Assembly (NCBI GenBank): GCA_030549335.1
Contig: CM060189.1
Span: 53,686,953-53,750,952 of the forward strand
Direction of reading: 5' to 3'
DNA from: Pontederia crassipes
Lineage: Eukaryota; Streptophyta; Magnoliopsida; Commelinales; Pontederiaceae
DNA: 64,000 nucleotides
The translations under genes and the position numbers were made by a program. Below are positions 45,012 to 56,815 of this stretch, piece after piece (the stretch's first letter is position 1; each line of letters opens with the position of its first letter). Under the pieces are notes generated by a model. That model ran no database searches. It saw only the letters and a program-made list of their open reading frames with translations, and was not told where the DNA came from.

Positions 45012-46114
45012 TGATGGACACTTTAGAAATTGTGACCTCTCACACTGACTAAGTATCGTTCAAGATTTTAATAATTACTCTAGAGTCCACACTACTGCAA
45101 GTATACAGGTCGAGTAGGAACCACGAGTCTCGTAATCCCGTGGACTTAGATCAGTTTTAGCCTAATTATATCTCAAAACTTGTCACGAATCTAAAAAAAC
45201 ATTTGCTAAATTAGAGAATCTGAAGAAAAGAAAACTTCCTCGTGATGAACTGGTCACTACTATGGGTATGATCCCTTTATGAGGTGAATGATCTCTCGAT
45301 ACTGACTTGATGAATCGCCTAACTCTTTCCTTCCATTATTTGATCTCTATCGGAATGTAAGGAAATAACCGAAGATGTATAGATTAGAATCGATAATCAA
45401 TTGATATCTCAAATTAATTATTGTAAAGATTGATCTCTCAAATTGATTATTATAAAGATTGATCTCTCGATCATTTATGAACACATTACAAAGATTTTAA
45501 TCTTTAGCAATAACGTAATCTAAGACAGCCATGGCTATTATGGACTCTCGTCTCACAATGCAATAGAATAAACCTCTCAACCACTTTTGAATCTAAAGTT
45601 CTCATAGAAGAGAGGTTATTGCTAATGGTCTAAATAGGAAGTATCTTTCCTCTCAAATAAAATAGACCATCTAAAAGAGAAGATCTCTTGATCCAATAAA
45701 TGTTAAGTATAGCAAACCATTCACAATAAAAAGTGAAGAAAAATTAAATGACCGTCTAAGAATACGACATGAAAAAGTGATCAAATCATAGTAACCACAC
45801 TATTATACCACTAGGAATCTAAAGTTTAGTTGAGTATCAGCATTGATAAAATAAAAGTGTCTTTCATGAATGCCATTAAAAAAAATCCTCTTCTTCTCTT
45901 CCTTGCTTTCTCCCTTTTCCTATCTCCTCCGCCCTCCTCCCCTCTGTCAACCCTTCTTCCCTCTTATTTCCCTCTTTTTTTTCTCACCTGAAATTCAAAA
46001 TTCAAAAAGTTGTTACACACTAGGAGACTCGTTCAAAGTTGGAAAATAACAATCATATAATTCAAAATTTAGACAAAATATCATGCAAAGGTGGCAGAAT
46101 TCATATCTGGATCA
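45012..46114 (-). mobile_element. Athila-2 5' LTR
   Basis: On the minus strand it begins TGATCCAGATATGAATTC at 46114 and ends ...AGTGTCCATCA at 45012. Plus-strand position 45092 starts the shared motif CTGCAAGTATACAGGTCGAG. The LTR carries two copies of a short block around 45400-45470 (CTCAAATTAATTAT... and CTCAAATTGATTAT...), a local duplication absent from the 3' LTR. The five bases outside (46115-46119) are TTGAT; the partner at the 3' LTR is lost. Confidence 0.88.
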
Positions 46115-46124
46115 TTGATAAGAG

Positions 46125-46533
46125 GTGAGTAAAATAAGAGGTGATCAACTAACAAGAAACAAAGAGAGCAGATCATCAAGGTTGGAGATCGAGTGATGCC
46201 GAAAGTCTCTATGGAAGTACCAACATCATATGGGCACGTGCATAATGTCTTCCATATGTTAATGCTACGCAAGTGCCAACATGATGATGCTAATGTGGTG
46301 AACATGGAAGAACCAAATTTGAATGTAGAATTGAGAGATCTTGGAGTACCAGACCAAGCATTTAGAAGAACAAGATGGTGCCCACGGTAAAGGTGGCATT
46401 GACACATCATAGAGATGAAGATGCCGCCCAGGAATTAAAAGAAGAGATGAGGATGGATTTTTTAGAATTATTTAGATAGGCTGATGTAATTCCTTTTATG
46501 CAAATTCAATGACGAATTTTTTTTAAGGAATTA
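46125..46533 (+). pseudogene. pol: Chromovirus-2 integrase C-terminus and chromodomain relic
   Basis: The plus strand reads V-G-D-R-V, then H-V-H-N-V-F-H-M-L-M-L-R-K near 46233, H-D-D-A-N-V-V and E-E-P-N-L. It continues in other frames with A-L-T-H-H-R and M-R-M-D-F-L-E-L-F. It is clearly related to the end of the chromovirus at 23590-23975 but more decayed. A polypurine-like TTTTTTTTAAGGAATTA precedes the LTR at 46534. The 5' part of this element is missing, cut by Athila-2 at 46114. Confidence 0.8.
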
Positions 46534-46990
46534 TGATGTAACGACTTAGATTTTTACACAAAATAAATAAATGATTGATTAAGAAATTTGAAAAATCATT
46601 ATTTAATATTCTAGAATTATTTAATTATGAAATTGATGGAAATCATAGGAGTAGTTGGAAAGAAAAGATAGAGTTTGAGAAGAGAAAAAATTGTTGTGGA
46701 AATAATTATGGGATTATTGATCTAATTCTAATTTAATTAAATTTGAAGGATTATAGAGTGATTAATTAGTGATGGATGCCCAAGGTTCTAAAAGAGTCCA
46801 AGACCCAATAAAAGTTAGAACCCTAGTAACTCGCATAAAGTGTGTATAGAGAATGCCACGTAAAATGAAACTAATAACTCAATGTAACAAGGGCACGAAT
46901 AAGGAGTGTGTGGCTCCAACACTTATGTGTACCCTTTACACTAGCATATGGCTATTAAACACAAAAAAAAGATGTCGAATGAAGTTTTAA
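46534..46990 (+). mobile_element. Chromovirus-2 LTR fragment
   Basis: It begins TGATGTAACGACTTAG, sharing its first 12 bases with the 3' LTR at 24014, then diverges into AT-rich DNA. The right boundary is not clear; around 46990 the text changes into another LTR-like sequence. Confidence 0.6.
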
Positions 46991-47089
46991 AATTTATAAT
47001 CTCTCTACACTATCGAAATTTCAACTACAAGTATACAGAACTCATTGTAGTGCTTGAGGTTCGATTCATAGGGAACAATGTTGCGAAAT
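46991..47089 (-). mobile_element. Older Athila/Tat-like LTR remnant, left part
   Basis: The plus strand contains CAACTACAAGTATACAG and TTCGATTCATAGGGAAC, a decayed version of the motif near the 3' end of other Athila-type LTRs here. The solo LTR at 47090 is inserted in it: text before (GCGAAAT) and after (GAAATTTTCAG) reads through once the LTR and one GAAAT copy are removed. Confidence 0.45.
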
Positions 47090-48216
47090 TGACGTGAACT
47101 TTAGTGGATGTAATTCTCTCACACCAAAGATAGTCCTAGTCATATTTAAATTTTACTCTAGAGTTCATACAACTACAAGTGCACAGGTCGAGTAGAAATC
47201 CTGAGTGTCGTAACCCATTAATTTTGTTTGAATATCAATATATTTATATATCGAAAGTTGTCACAAGATTTAAGAAGGACGCAGATAAAGCATGGAAATA
47301 ATTTATAGGAAAGGAAGGAAAGAAATAAAGGAAACTAGAATATAGGAGAGTAGATTCCTTTGTGATGAATTAGCTAATGCTATTGCATCTTAGTTCTCAT
47401 TTATAAGTTCAATGATCTCTCGATCTTAATGTGCGAATCGATTACTCTTTCTCTAAGCTCGCCGATCTCTCTTTGAGCTAAGAGGGAAGTAGCAGTTAAT
47501 AATTAGATTAGGAATGACTGGTTAGTCGATCTCTCATCCTAATAAAAAAAGTTCGATCTCTCGATCTTAAATTATCAATTCTTCTATTCTAATCCGAGCA
47601 ATTAGAATGAATCCAACACCACTAGTCATTGTTATGGACTCTCGCCTCACAACAGACATGACAATGGAGTTCTCAGTCTCTAAAAAAATCAACAAATATC
47701 ATATTATTGAAAACACTGCAATTGAGAGTAACATGTCCCTTCTCTCGAATGGAATGGGTTAATGACAAAAAAAATAGATCTCTCAATCTAATTAAAATTG
47801 AATGCAGATAATAGGATTGCAATGTATCAAGTATATAGGAACTAGAGGTTAGAAATATGGCATCTAAGAACTAGAATCATAGCATCAACAAAATATCATC
47901 ACGGAAATCAAAATTCTTTTAGCCAGACATAGGTTCCGACAAAATCAATAATTCTTCTCTCAGCATTCTCTTTTTTTTCTTCCTCCTTCAGCTTCTGCCC
48001 TCCGTTTCTCCCTTCTCCAGCTTGCCTTTCTCTCTAATCCCTCCTCCTTTTCTTTCTCCCTATTGATAATTCAAAATTTGAAAAGTAGTTAGTTCCCTTT
48101 TTACTAGTTCAGCTCCACTACTGATTATAGGTAAAAATTGTTTCAAATATAATAAGATTTTATATCAATCTAGCATATTTAGCTTTAATAATTATAAGCA
48201 AAATAAGGGATGATCA
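47090..48216 (-). mobile_element. Solo LTR, Athila-1 family
   Basis: In plus-strand reading it runs from TGACGTGAACTT to GGGATGATCA. It matches the Athila-1 3' LTR (26670-27755) over its whole length with moderate divergence, and is flanked by a perfect 5-bp duplication GAAAT (47085-47089 and 48217-48221). No internal sequence remains, so it arose by LTR-LTR recombination. The shared motif ACTACAAGTGCACAGGTCGA starts near 47172. Confidence 0.92.
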
Positions 48217-49264
48217 GAAATTTTCAGAAAATGCTTCAGAACTAACTCCGTAATAGAACGAAATGCTGAAAATAGGAGTAAAGGAGTGCCACGATAAAAT
48301 ATTAACCAGCAAGGAAAATATAAGAGATCAAATGTTTTTGTTGTTTTCAAAATGTAAAAATAACACAGAGACAATGACTAAATTTTGAGAATGCAAGACA
48401 ATCAATAGGTGCTTTTGCTATAGGACTTAGGTTCTTATGTTTAGTTCGACATGAGTAAAAAAGACTTAATTCCCTTCATGTGTGTGTATAGTCAACTTGA
48501 TGCGAAGACACTCGACTTACCCGCGACACTCTTATGCTCACAGAAAATCTATGTTTCACACATGAAGGGGTTTATAGACTTGGTGCGATCGTCACTCTCG
48601 TGCACAATGCTCCAGTACATAAATTGAGCTTTCCTTTCTGGATTGACCTAAGACTTTGTGACAACTAGTTACCTAAGCATTCAAAAAATATAAACTGAAG
48701 GCAAGACAACTATGTTAAGCTTGCATCCGCCTCAGAGTAATAAAGATAACCCTCCCAGGTAGGATGTAGGGAACTGAGATGTCACAAAGCTGCGGTCGCC
48801 ATACGCCCTCTTGGGTCACCGACGCCAAAGGAGGATTAAAGACTTTCCCTCTCGGGCAAAGCTCTCAGAATCAGAAGAGAATTGGAGATAGCAATGGTAA
48901 AGCAGATAGAAGATGGAAAGAATCCCCAACACACTTCAAGCCCATCTAGGATAGTCTGAGCTCTAGCTCACTACGGTCATATATTGTCGGAGCCTCAAAA
49001 TATGTGCATCCCTCTTTGGCCTCAGGCTAGAGAATGCATGATGTCTAAACCAAATAATAGAGAACTACCATCGCCGATGTAACACAAAATCTAAACTAGG
49101 AATCACTATCACCGGTGCTCGATGTCATTGTGTTTGATTCGCAGAGCCTAGAATATCCCTACGGTCAGAGGTGCAAGATGATAGTGATTCAAAACCTCAA
49201 CCAGCTCTAGCTACAAGGAAGCTAAAGAAACCAAGTAGAGAATCGCTTCATCGGTGTTTGATGT
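48217..49264. other. Unassigned repeat-like sequence
   Basis: No open frame of note. The sequence is less AT-rich than its surroundings (for example GCGGTCGCCATACGCCCTCT near 48793) and probably continues the LTR remnant at 46991-47089. Its right edge is a short fragment of the 2.6-kb LTR family starting at 49265. No family was recognised for the middle. Confidence 0.35.
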
Positions 49265-49343
49265 TGATCACTAGCTGATCACAATAGGTTTTTACCCCAT
49301 TTTCTATTCAATTCACCCATATCGAGCCCCTATTTTGCCCAAC
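49265..49343 (+). mobile_element. Fragment of the 2.6-kb LTR family (insertion target)
   Basis: It starts TGATCACTAGCTGATCACAA like the complete copies but is interrupted after 79 bp by solo LTR B. It resumes for a few bases (TTTTGGCC) after 51976. It is therefore an older copy of the same family into which copy B inserted. Confidence 0.75.
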
Positions 49344-51971
49344 TGATCACTAGCTGATCATAGTATGTTTTTATCCCATTTTCTGTTCAAAACACCCATA
49401 TCGAGCCCTCAAATTGCCTAACTTTTGGCCAATTATGCTTGGAATGCATGGATTGTAATAACTAGTTGATCTTTCTCATTTTATACTTAATTCCATGTGC
49501 ATAGAGGTTCTGAACTGCTAAAATCCATAAAAATGACAATTCTATGCCAAGTTATCATTTTGTAGGGCAAGTTATCACTCCAAGTGCACAAGTTATCATT
49601 ATTTTAATTGAGCTGATTTTCAGTGATTATTTTACTCTAAATCCCCTTCCATCATGAATTAATCATATTTGGGTGACTATATTTCAACTTGTGCTAAGTT
49701 ATCATTCCATTTCATTGGTTATCATTTTTGAATGCCAAGTTATCATTTAAGGGCAAAACTGTCATTTTGATATGCAAAATTATCAATTCTACACAAAGGC
49801 ATTGAGCAATCATTAAATTACTGTCTTAACTCATTTATGTTCAAATTTAATCACATTTGGACAATCACAACCAAAGTTATAACAAGTTATCAATTTTATG
49901 GCATCAAGTTATCATTTTTGGCACCCAAGTTATCATTCCTATGAAATCTTATCCACATTTGATTTCTGACCTCATTCACTTGCCACCCTAATCCCTTTGA
50001 TGCGTTCAATGCTTTGAACCACTCAAATTTGGACAATTTTCATGAAATATGCAAAGTTATCATTCCGGGCCTTAAAACTATTATTTTTTTACTATGGATT
50101 ATAATTCTGCATAACACCAAACCCCATTTGATAATTGAGCTGACATTGCTTGCTGTTTTAATCCTTATTTGTTTAAATCTTATTAAAAGATTTTGATGCT
50201 TGCTGTTTTGGCTCTTATTGCAGGTGAATGGAGCTGAAAAAGGTTGAAAAAGCAAAGGGGGACCACTTGCTTTTTGGCTCTCCAAAAAGGCTGTCATATG
50301 CAGATAGTTTCAGGACCTGGACAAGTGGCTTACATCAAAGGTTATGGGACATTTTGATGCTGATCTAAGGGTGATTAAAGGCCATATATAAGCTGAAGAA
50401 ACTCTGGAATCAAGGGGGAGGCTGGCCATTGCAAGGATGAGCTGATTGGAGCTGAAGTGTTGCTGATTTCTGTCAACAACCCTCAAGCTAGGATGATATG
50501 CTTCTATTCTTCATTTTATTGTGTATCTATGTTTGTAATTATGAGGAGCTAAATCCTATGTCTACTAGGATAGGGTAGTAGTCTAGATTAATTGTGGATG
50601 GATATGGACAATTCTGATTTCCTGCACTAATTTCTGAATTCCTGAAGTTCTGATTTTTTATTTTTGTTTCTGAAATCTGTTTTGTATGAATCTGATTCCT
50701 ATTGTAAGATCCTAATTGTATCCACAACTGAGAAGTTGTCATTTGATCTAATCCTTGTTCAGAAATGAAGTAAGAATCAATGCCAAGTTTCTAGATTCAA
50801 TCCCAACTAGAATCTGCTTTTCTGATTTGCTGATTTCTGATTTCCCATTTCTAATTTTTGAATTTGCTGAATCTGTTTTCACCATTGTGGAGCCCTAATT
50901 GAATTAATAACTGAGAGGTTACTTATGGTTTCATTCTTGTTCAGAAATGAATCAAGAGTCAATGGTAATTCCAAGGTTCAATCCCTGAATTATTGTAAAC
51001 TATCCATTGCTGACTTCTGGTTTTCAATCCTGATTTCTAAATCTGAAATTCTGAAATCTGTGGGATACTTCTTGTCATTGTAAACCTCTGATTTTATTCA
51101 ATCACTGAGAGGTGATTTTAAGGTTGTCTTGATGTTCAATGATGGACCAAGAATGCAATGACATTGCTGAATTCTCATATGAAATGTAGGTGCTGATTTC
51201 ATTCAATCCCTTGGTAAAAATGTGGATTTCATTTGAATTTACAGCTGAGAGGCTGATTTAAAATCCTCTTGTAGTTTAGAGATAGAAGCATTTGCATCAA
51301 TATTAAATTGATTTCATCCCTGTTTAGTTGATTGAAGAATTTCCCTCATTTTCAAAGTGCAATTGAAAGTTATCATTTCAGATTTCACTAAATCATTGAA
51401 ATTTAGCAAGGAACTAAATTTTGAGCCTAATATTGACTTGATTTCAGTCAGGACCTCTTCTAATTCAACTTAGCTAACCAATCATATGAGAATATGATAA
51501 TTAGTTCAGGATTAATTGAGCTGTGAAAATAGAAATTTTTCAAGTTTAGCTAAAATTGATAATGTATTAATAACTTGTTCCATTCCATCCATAATTAAGT
51601 TAGATGAATCCCAACTCCTAGGAGAATCTTCCTCATTGATAGATAAACCCTTTGAGCCTCTAGTTTAGCATTTACCATTCAGTTTTGATAACTTTTCAGA
51701 AATCCAAAATAGTTATCATTTTAGCCATTTAAAGAAATCGGTTTTCACTTTCTTTCAATTTATTGGAATTTTAACTTTAGTTAAGGCTAATCTCGATTAT
51801 TTAGGGAGTCTTAGGCTTCAAATCACTGAGGATACGACATTTGGGTAGACCACAATTGACCTATATACTTGCAGTAGAAAGTGAATTAGGGAGTTAAATC
51901 AAAAATTGAAAAATCTGAAATTTGACCCCAAAATCAGCAAGTTATCACTACACCCCTCAATATCACTATCA
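49344..51971 (+). mobile_element. Solo LTR, 2.63 kb, Athila/Tat-like (LTR copy B)
   Basis: It runs from TGATCACTAGCTGATCATAG to ATATCACTATCA and is flanked by the perfect 5-bp duplication CCAAC (49339-49343 and 51972-51976). It is six bases longer than copy A and aligns along its full length with scattered substitutions. It carries the same TTATCA-rich 5' part (49550-50065), the same ACTGAGAGGT repeats (near 50722, 50910, 51104, 51243) and the shared 3' motif (CTTGCAGTAGA near 51870). No internal coding sequence is present. Confidence 0.9.
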
Positions 51972-51984
51972 CCAACTTTTGGCC

Positions 51985-52600
51985 TGTTGGGTCAAAGTTT
52001 CAATGACATATGAAATTATATTTTGATGAAACAAACCTCAAAAGATTAAAATGCTGAAAAAGTCCAAGAAAAATAGATAACTTTATGCACAAACTTTGAT
52101 TACATAATTGACTATGAAATGATTAGATTTTGGATGAATATTTGCAAGTGAATTTGTAGAGAATTTTGTTACCTTTCATGGATTCCAAGATCATCTAATT
52201 TGGATAACTGTGTAGAAAGTTATGATCAAAAGAGTGCAGTCGGTCAACCTACCGATCGACTTAAAGAAGGCCGATCGACATTCCGGTCGATGAAATGAAG
52301 ATGCCGATCGACTGATCCAGAACTGGTTGACGTCAAAACTATACCGGTCGATAGTGCGGTCGAAGCACCGGTCGATCGATCAGCTCAACGGCTATAAATC
52401 AAAACTGCGAGACTGTACCGGTCGAGACACCGGTCGATAGTCCGGTCGACCGACCAACTGCGGTAACTGGAGAAATGGCGTAAGGTTACATAGACCAGTC
52501 GACCGGTTCAGAAATTCGGTCGACCGGCCTCTGAGTCAAATGAACAGTAATGGTCAAATTTGAAGGAGAAATTTGTGGAATGATTTCTGGACGATGATCA
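51985..52600 (+). mobile_element. Copia-like LTR fragment with CGGTCGA repeats
   Basis: It begins TGTTGGGTCAAAGTTTC and follows the same order of words as the copia LTRs at 5279 and 6720 (AAACAAACCTCAAAAGATTA, then TTTGGATAACTGTGTA). It is a distant member of that family. From about 52240 to 52540 it carries many CGGTCGA and CCGATCG words absent from the other copies. The 3' end is lost. Confidence 0.6.
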
Positions 52601-52855
52601 TTCCGCGAAAATAGGGATCGCACCAAAGACAAAAAAATAAGTTTCTAATCTTTTTTCTTTTTTTTCTTTTTCAAACAGAGGTAAGAAAAAACAAGATGTT
52701 TCTTTTGTCGATACATAATGGTGTGAGAGATCACAACTTCTAAAGTCTGCGTCATCAACATACACCTTTTTCCTTGTGAAGGTTATCTTCAAACCTTTCT
52801 CTAATGAGATGTTATCGGCATCCTCCATGATTTGCTTCATTATTTCCTCTGACAA
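52598..52855 (-). other. Open frame of unknown origin
   Basis: This is a minus-strand frame of 85 codons starting M-S-E-E-I-M-K-Q-I-M-E-D-A-D and including K-G-L-K-I-T-F-T-R-K-K-V. It ends in poly(A/T)-rich, low-complexity text. I recognise no family. It lies directly 3' of a broken integrase on the same strand and its second half resembles decayed LTR text (TTGTGATCTCTCACAC), so it is more likely transposon DNA than a gene. Confidence 0.25.
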
Positions 52856-53882
52856 GAATTGTCATCCTCCCACCTCACTCCAGCAGATGGGGGAGCGACA
52901 AGGCCTTTCATACATGGTTGCAAATGCACATGCCCGAGCATATTTTTTGCCGTCTGTATTGTGCGCTTAGATTGCCCATCCGTCTAAGGATGAAACGTAG
53001 TGCTGAAGTTCAATTTCGTTTTAAATGCCCTCTAGATGCTCCGTCAAAATTGAACTGTAAATCGTGGATCTCTATTTGACACAATGGATATTGGCATTCC
53101 ATGTAGTCGAATAACCTTCTTAATATAAATGTCCATCAGGCTTTCGATGATGGGGATGAAGTGAGTCTCTTTGTTGAACCGGTCCACCACTACTCATATC
53201 GCATCGTGGCCCTACTGAGTTCTTGGAAGCCCTATAACGAAATTCATCGTTATCTTATCCCATATTCATTGTGGGATTCCATGTTCTTGCAATGCTCCAT
53301 ATGGCCTCTGATGTTTAACTTTCAACGTACTCAGCTATGTCCTTTTTCATATTGTTCCACTGGAAGGTACGTTGTAAGTCCTTGTACATCTTCGTGCTTT
53401 CGGGATGAATGATGAATTCTGATTTGTGGCATTCATCTAGCACTTGTCTTCTTAATTCTTCATTTTCAAGGACCCACAATCGTCCCCTATATCTGATCAC
53501 TACGTCTTTGATTGAAAAGTCTACAAGAATCTTTTCACACAACTTGAATAGGTGGTTGTACTCATCATAGTTCGGTGGTGCTTTGCGACTCTTGAATAGT
53601 AGCTACATGCATGCTGAGTTGTGCCATAATCCGTACATTATCACTGCTGGTCACTTCATTGACTACTCTTAGACATGCGAGTGATCTTGTCCACTTTCTG
53701 CTAAGTGCATCAACAAATGAGTTTGCCTTTCCTGGATGGTAACTGATGGCAAACTCATATTCCTTCAAAAACTCAATCCATCTTCTCTAACGCATATTCA
53801 GATCACATTGAGAAAAGATGTACTTCAAGCTTTTGTGAACCTTGAAAATCTCAAATCCTTCGCCATAGAGATACCGGCAGCC
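52856..53882 (-). pseudogene. pol: Chromovirus RNase H-integrase fragment
   Basis: From high to low coordinates the minus strand reads V-H-K-S-L-K-Y-I-F-S-Q and R-R-W-I-E-F-L-K-E-Y-E-F (RNase H end), Y-H-P-G-K-A-N-S-F-V-D-A-L-S-R-K near 53725, C-H-K-S-E-F-I-I-H-P-E-S-T-K-M-Y-K-D near 53435 (integrase zinc region), then core text M-N-F-V-I-G-L-P-R-T and S-N-R-D-P-R-F near 53070. The first catalytic D is N. It resembles the element at 16725-26273 but lies in the opposite orientation, and both flanks are cut off. Confidence 0.82.
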
Positions 53883-54321
53883 TAGGACCGCATCCAACCA
53901 TCTGGGAGCAGGATCCGGCCGCCCGCGCGCCATATCTGCCTTCGACTAGATCCGGCCGCCATCGACCGGATCCGGCTGCCTACGATCGGATCCGATCGAC
54001 TGGGAGCCGGATAGGCCGCCCGAGCGCCGGATCGGCCGTCTACAAATCAGATCCAGCCGCCTGCGTGCCAGATTTGGTCGCACTGGCTGCCGAAGTCGAC
54101 AGATGGACAGGGAGAGAGAGTGGGGAGCGCGACCGGGAACGAGCAAGAAATGGGAAAGGGGGGAGGAAAATATAGGGAGAGAGGGGGCGCGGAAGGAGAA
54201 GGTGGAGGGAGAAAAATTGGGCAGGAAAATATTAGAGTTAGCGATGGGCATATCTTTCGAAATTAACGAAAGATTTGACATTTGTCGGTAATTCTAAAGG
54301 CGATACCCATCAATAAATAAA

Positions 54322-54322
54322 A

Positions 54323-54408
<86 letters not shown>

Positions 54409-54409
54409 A
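54322..54409. repeat. Compound microsatellite (TTA)n(TCA)n
   Basis: About 15 TTA units are followed directly by about 14 TCA units. The switch from TTA to TCA by one T-to-C change suggests the second array grew from the first. Confidence 0.95.
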
Positions 54410-54954
54410 TATTTATATAAGAAAATTTATTATTAAATATTATAATATATATTAACATATACGACTAAAAACATTAATAATCATAAAATTTATAGAATAA
54501 ATAGAATTTTGAATAAAATTAATTGAAAGACTTAAACTTTATGAATTTACAATTATAGTGGAAATTTAAATGAATTTGATCATGTTAACATAATATAATA
54601 CTAATGTTAAACAATATGTGTATAAAATGTATTGAAGACTAATGTTTAAAATTAGTTATCATTAATTTTTTTCTCATAATTGACATAATTTTTTTAATCT
54701 TTTTATCTTTAATTTCTCATATGTTTATATTATAAATAATAATAATAAAATATTAAAATAGGTGACCATCGCAAAACATATGCAAAAGTAAAATGTCAAT
54801 GGATGAAATCGATGGCCTCTCAATTAGATGACCTCTCGCCAATTGAACAATGTAAATGGATGATTGTATTGTTTTTAAAATAAAGTTAGATGACCACCTA
54901 AATCTTGAATCTGAGTTACGACAACCTCTATTCAATTACTACGGATTTTAGAAG

Positions 54955-55815
54955 CTTAAGTTGGATTGGATCTGTCGGTAATTCCGAAGGGATTACCCAT
55001 CGGTAATTAAAATAATATTATTCATTATCAATACTTATATATAAAATATTATTATTAACATTAATAATGTTATATGCATTAATATATATGATTATAAACA
55101 TTAATAATATCATATTATACTATGAATATTTAAAGTAAATGGAAGAGAGATATGTAATATATTAATTATAAACATTAATAATAAATTATGATTTCAATTA
55201 ACGAAGGATTTCCTTAGGAATTACCGATGAATTGGGATCCAACGGTAATTAAAATAATATTATTAATTATCAATACTTATATATATTATCTTATTATTAA
55301 CATTAATAATATTATATGTATTAATATATATGATTTTAAAATTAATAATATCATATTACATTATGAATATTTTAAGTAAAATGGAAGAGAGATATGTATT
55401 ATATTAATTATAAATATTAATAATAAATTATGAATTCAATTATCGAAGGATAATTCCTTCGGAATTACCAAAGGATTGGGATCCGTAGGTGATTCCGAAG
55501 GGAGTTACCCCTCGGTAATTAAAATAATATTATTAATTATCAATACTTATATATATAATCTTATTATTACAATTAATAATATTGTATGTATTAATATATA
55601 TATATGATTATAAGCATTAATAATATCATATTATATTATGAATATTTTAAGTAAATGAAAGAGAGATATGTATTATATTAATTATAAACATTAATAATAA
55701 ATTATGATTTCAATTACCGAAGGATAATTCCTTCAGAATTACCGAAGGATTGTGATCCGTTGATAATTCCGAAAGGAGTTACCCGTCAGTAATTAAAATA
55801 ATATTATTCATTATC
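54955..55815. repeat. Tandem repeat, 243-274 bp period
   Basis: Three full units and part of a fourth, each with CGGTAATTAAAATAATATTA (at 55001, 55244, 55514 and 55788 by the same word), then ATCAATACTTATATATA, ATTAATAATAT, and AAGAGAGATATGTA. Unit lengths are about 243, 270 and 274 bp. The array lies inside the CACTA-like element. Confidence 0.85.
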
Positions 55816-56102
55816 ACTTTTTAGAATACATATCTATCTTTCAACATGTTTATATATTCTTTTCTTAATGCATTAATAAATATTATGATTAAGTAAGTTA
55901 TCATTATTTTTTATTTCTCATAAAACGTCTTTATTTTTTTATCTTTTTACTCATTTTAATTTTAATATATTTATAGATATAGAATATAGATTATAAATAA
56001 ATTTAGGATATGAAATTGATAAATTTTAATATGCACTAAAATTTTAACATAATGATTATTTTAATATTAATCACAATATAACTCTAAAAATATATTACAT
56101 AT

Positions 56103-56161
56103 ATTATTATTATTATTATTGTTGTTGTTGTTGTTGTGGTTATTATTATTATTATTATTAT
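56103..56161. repeat. Microsatellite (ATT)n(GTT)n(ATT)n
   Basis: A trinucleotide run in which a central block has changed from ATT to GTT. Confidence 0.95.
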
Positions 56162-56496
56162 TTAAATTAATTATCGACGGATGAAGCCTTCGAAATTATT
56201 GACGGATAAAATATTAAACATGTACTTATATTATATCACATATATATTATTATAAATATAACTACCAACGAGTCTGACCTTCAAAATTACTCAGGGATTT
56301 AAATCCCTCGAAAATTTCGAAGGATATTTCCGTCGGTAACGTACCGATGGGTTTTTTCATCTACGGTAGCGAAGGATATTTTGGCCCTCGATATTTTGGA
56401 ATATTTTTTCTGTCCGTCGCAAATGCCATCGAAAAATATGAAGGATTCGTGTCCGTCGAAAATTTTCCGTAGCAAATTGATAATTTTCTTTTAGTG

Positions 56497-56815
56497 ATAT
56501 CAATGTTATGCTTTTGTTATACCATTTTGTGCCTTCTTTTAATAGTCTGAATATTAGTATAAATAGGTCGTTGTGATTGTAATTGGTGAATCGAATCAAT
56601 TGTAATTGCTTTGTTTTTCATTTTGAATCAAAAGTCTCTTCGGGAATTAAGTTCTTTCCCTTTTCTTCCTTCGTATTTCTTTTACTTCTTCTTTCTTCTC
56701 TTCCGAGCTCAAGACATATTTCTCGACAGAATGTTAAGTAAACTTTAATGACCCACAACATATTTTAATTAGTTAAAGGCGCCATACATGGATCACTGTG
56801 CTGTATGCATGCTAA
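56497..56815. other. Region 3' of the dirigent gene
   Basis: No gene. A TATAAATAGG word at 56558 followed by pyrimidine-rich DNA (56650-56710) resembles the end of an old LTR, but no boundary was found. No strong polyadenylation signal for the minus-strand dirigent gene stands out. Confidence 0.35.

Larger units (their letters stand above)
53883..56496. mobile_element. CACTA-like element, left end missing
   Basis: The right terminus TTTTCTTTTAGTG (reversed CACTAAAAGAAAA) at 56484-56496 is of the CACTA type. Subterminal DNA carries repeated CGAAGGAT, CCGTCG and CGGTAATT words in both orientations, the same plan as the complete CACTA at 12837-14625. A GC-rich GGCCG island occupies about 53885-54095, followed by GAGAGA-rich DNA. 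The left end is missing: the element meets the chromovirus fragment at 53882. No transposase is present. Confidence 0.65.

Noticed and set aside
33299..46114. Athila-2 as a clean insertion inside Athila-1
   Set aside because: Athila-1 sequence is not found beyond 46114, and the outer end of the 3' LTR is missing, so no target duplication can be shown.
47090..48216. Possible 5' LTR of Athila-1, same family and orientation
   Set aside because: The LTR has its own perfect GAAAT duplication on both sides and no primer site or gag next to it, so it is an independent solo LTR.
49265..51971. Solo LTR B starting at 49265
   Set aside because: Flanks at 49260-49264 (GATGT) do not match those after 51971 (CCAAC), whereas the second TGATCACTAG at 49344 is preceded by CCAAC. 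The first 79 bp belong to an older copy.
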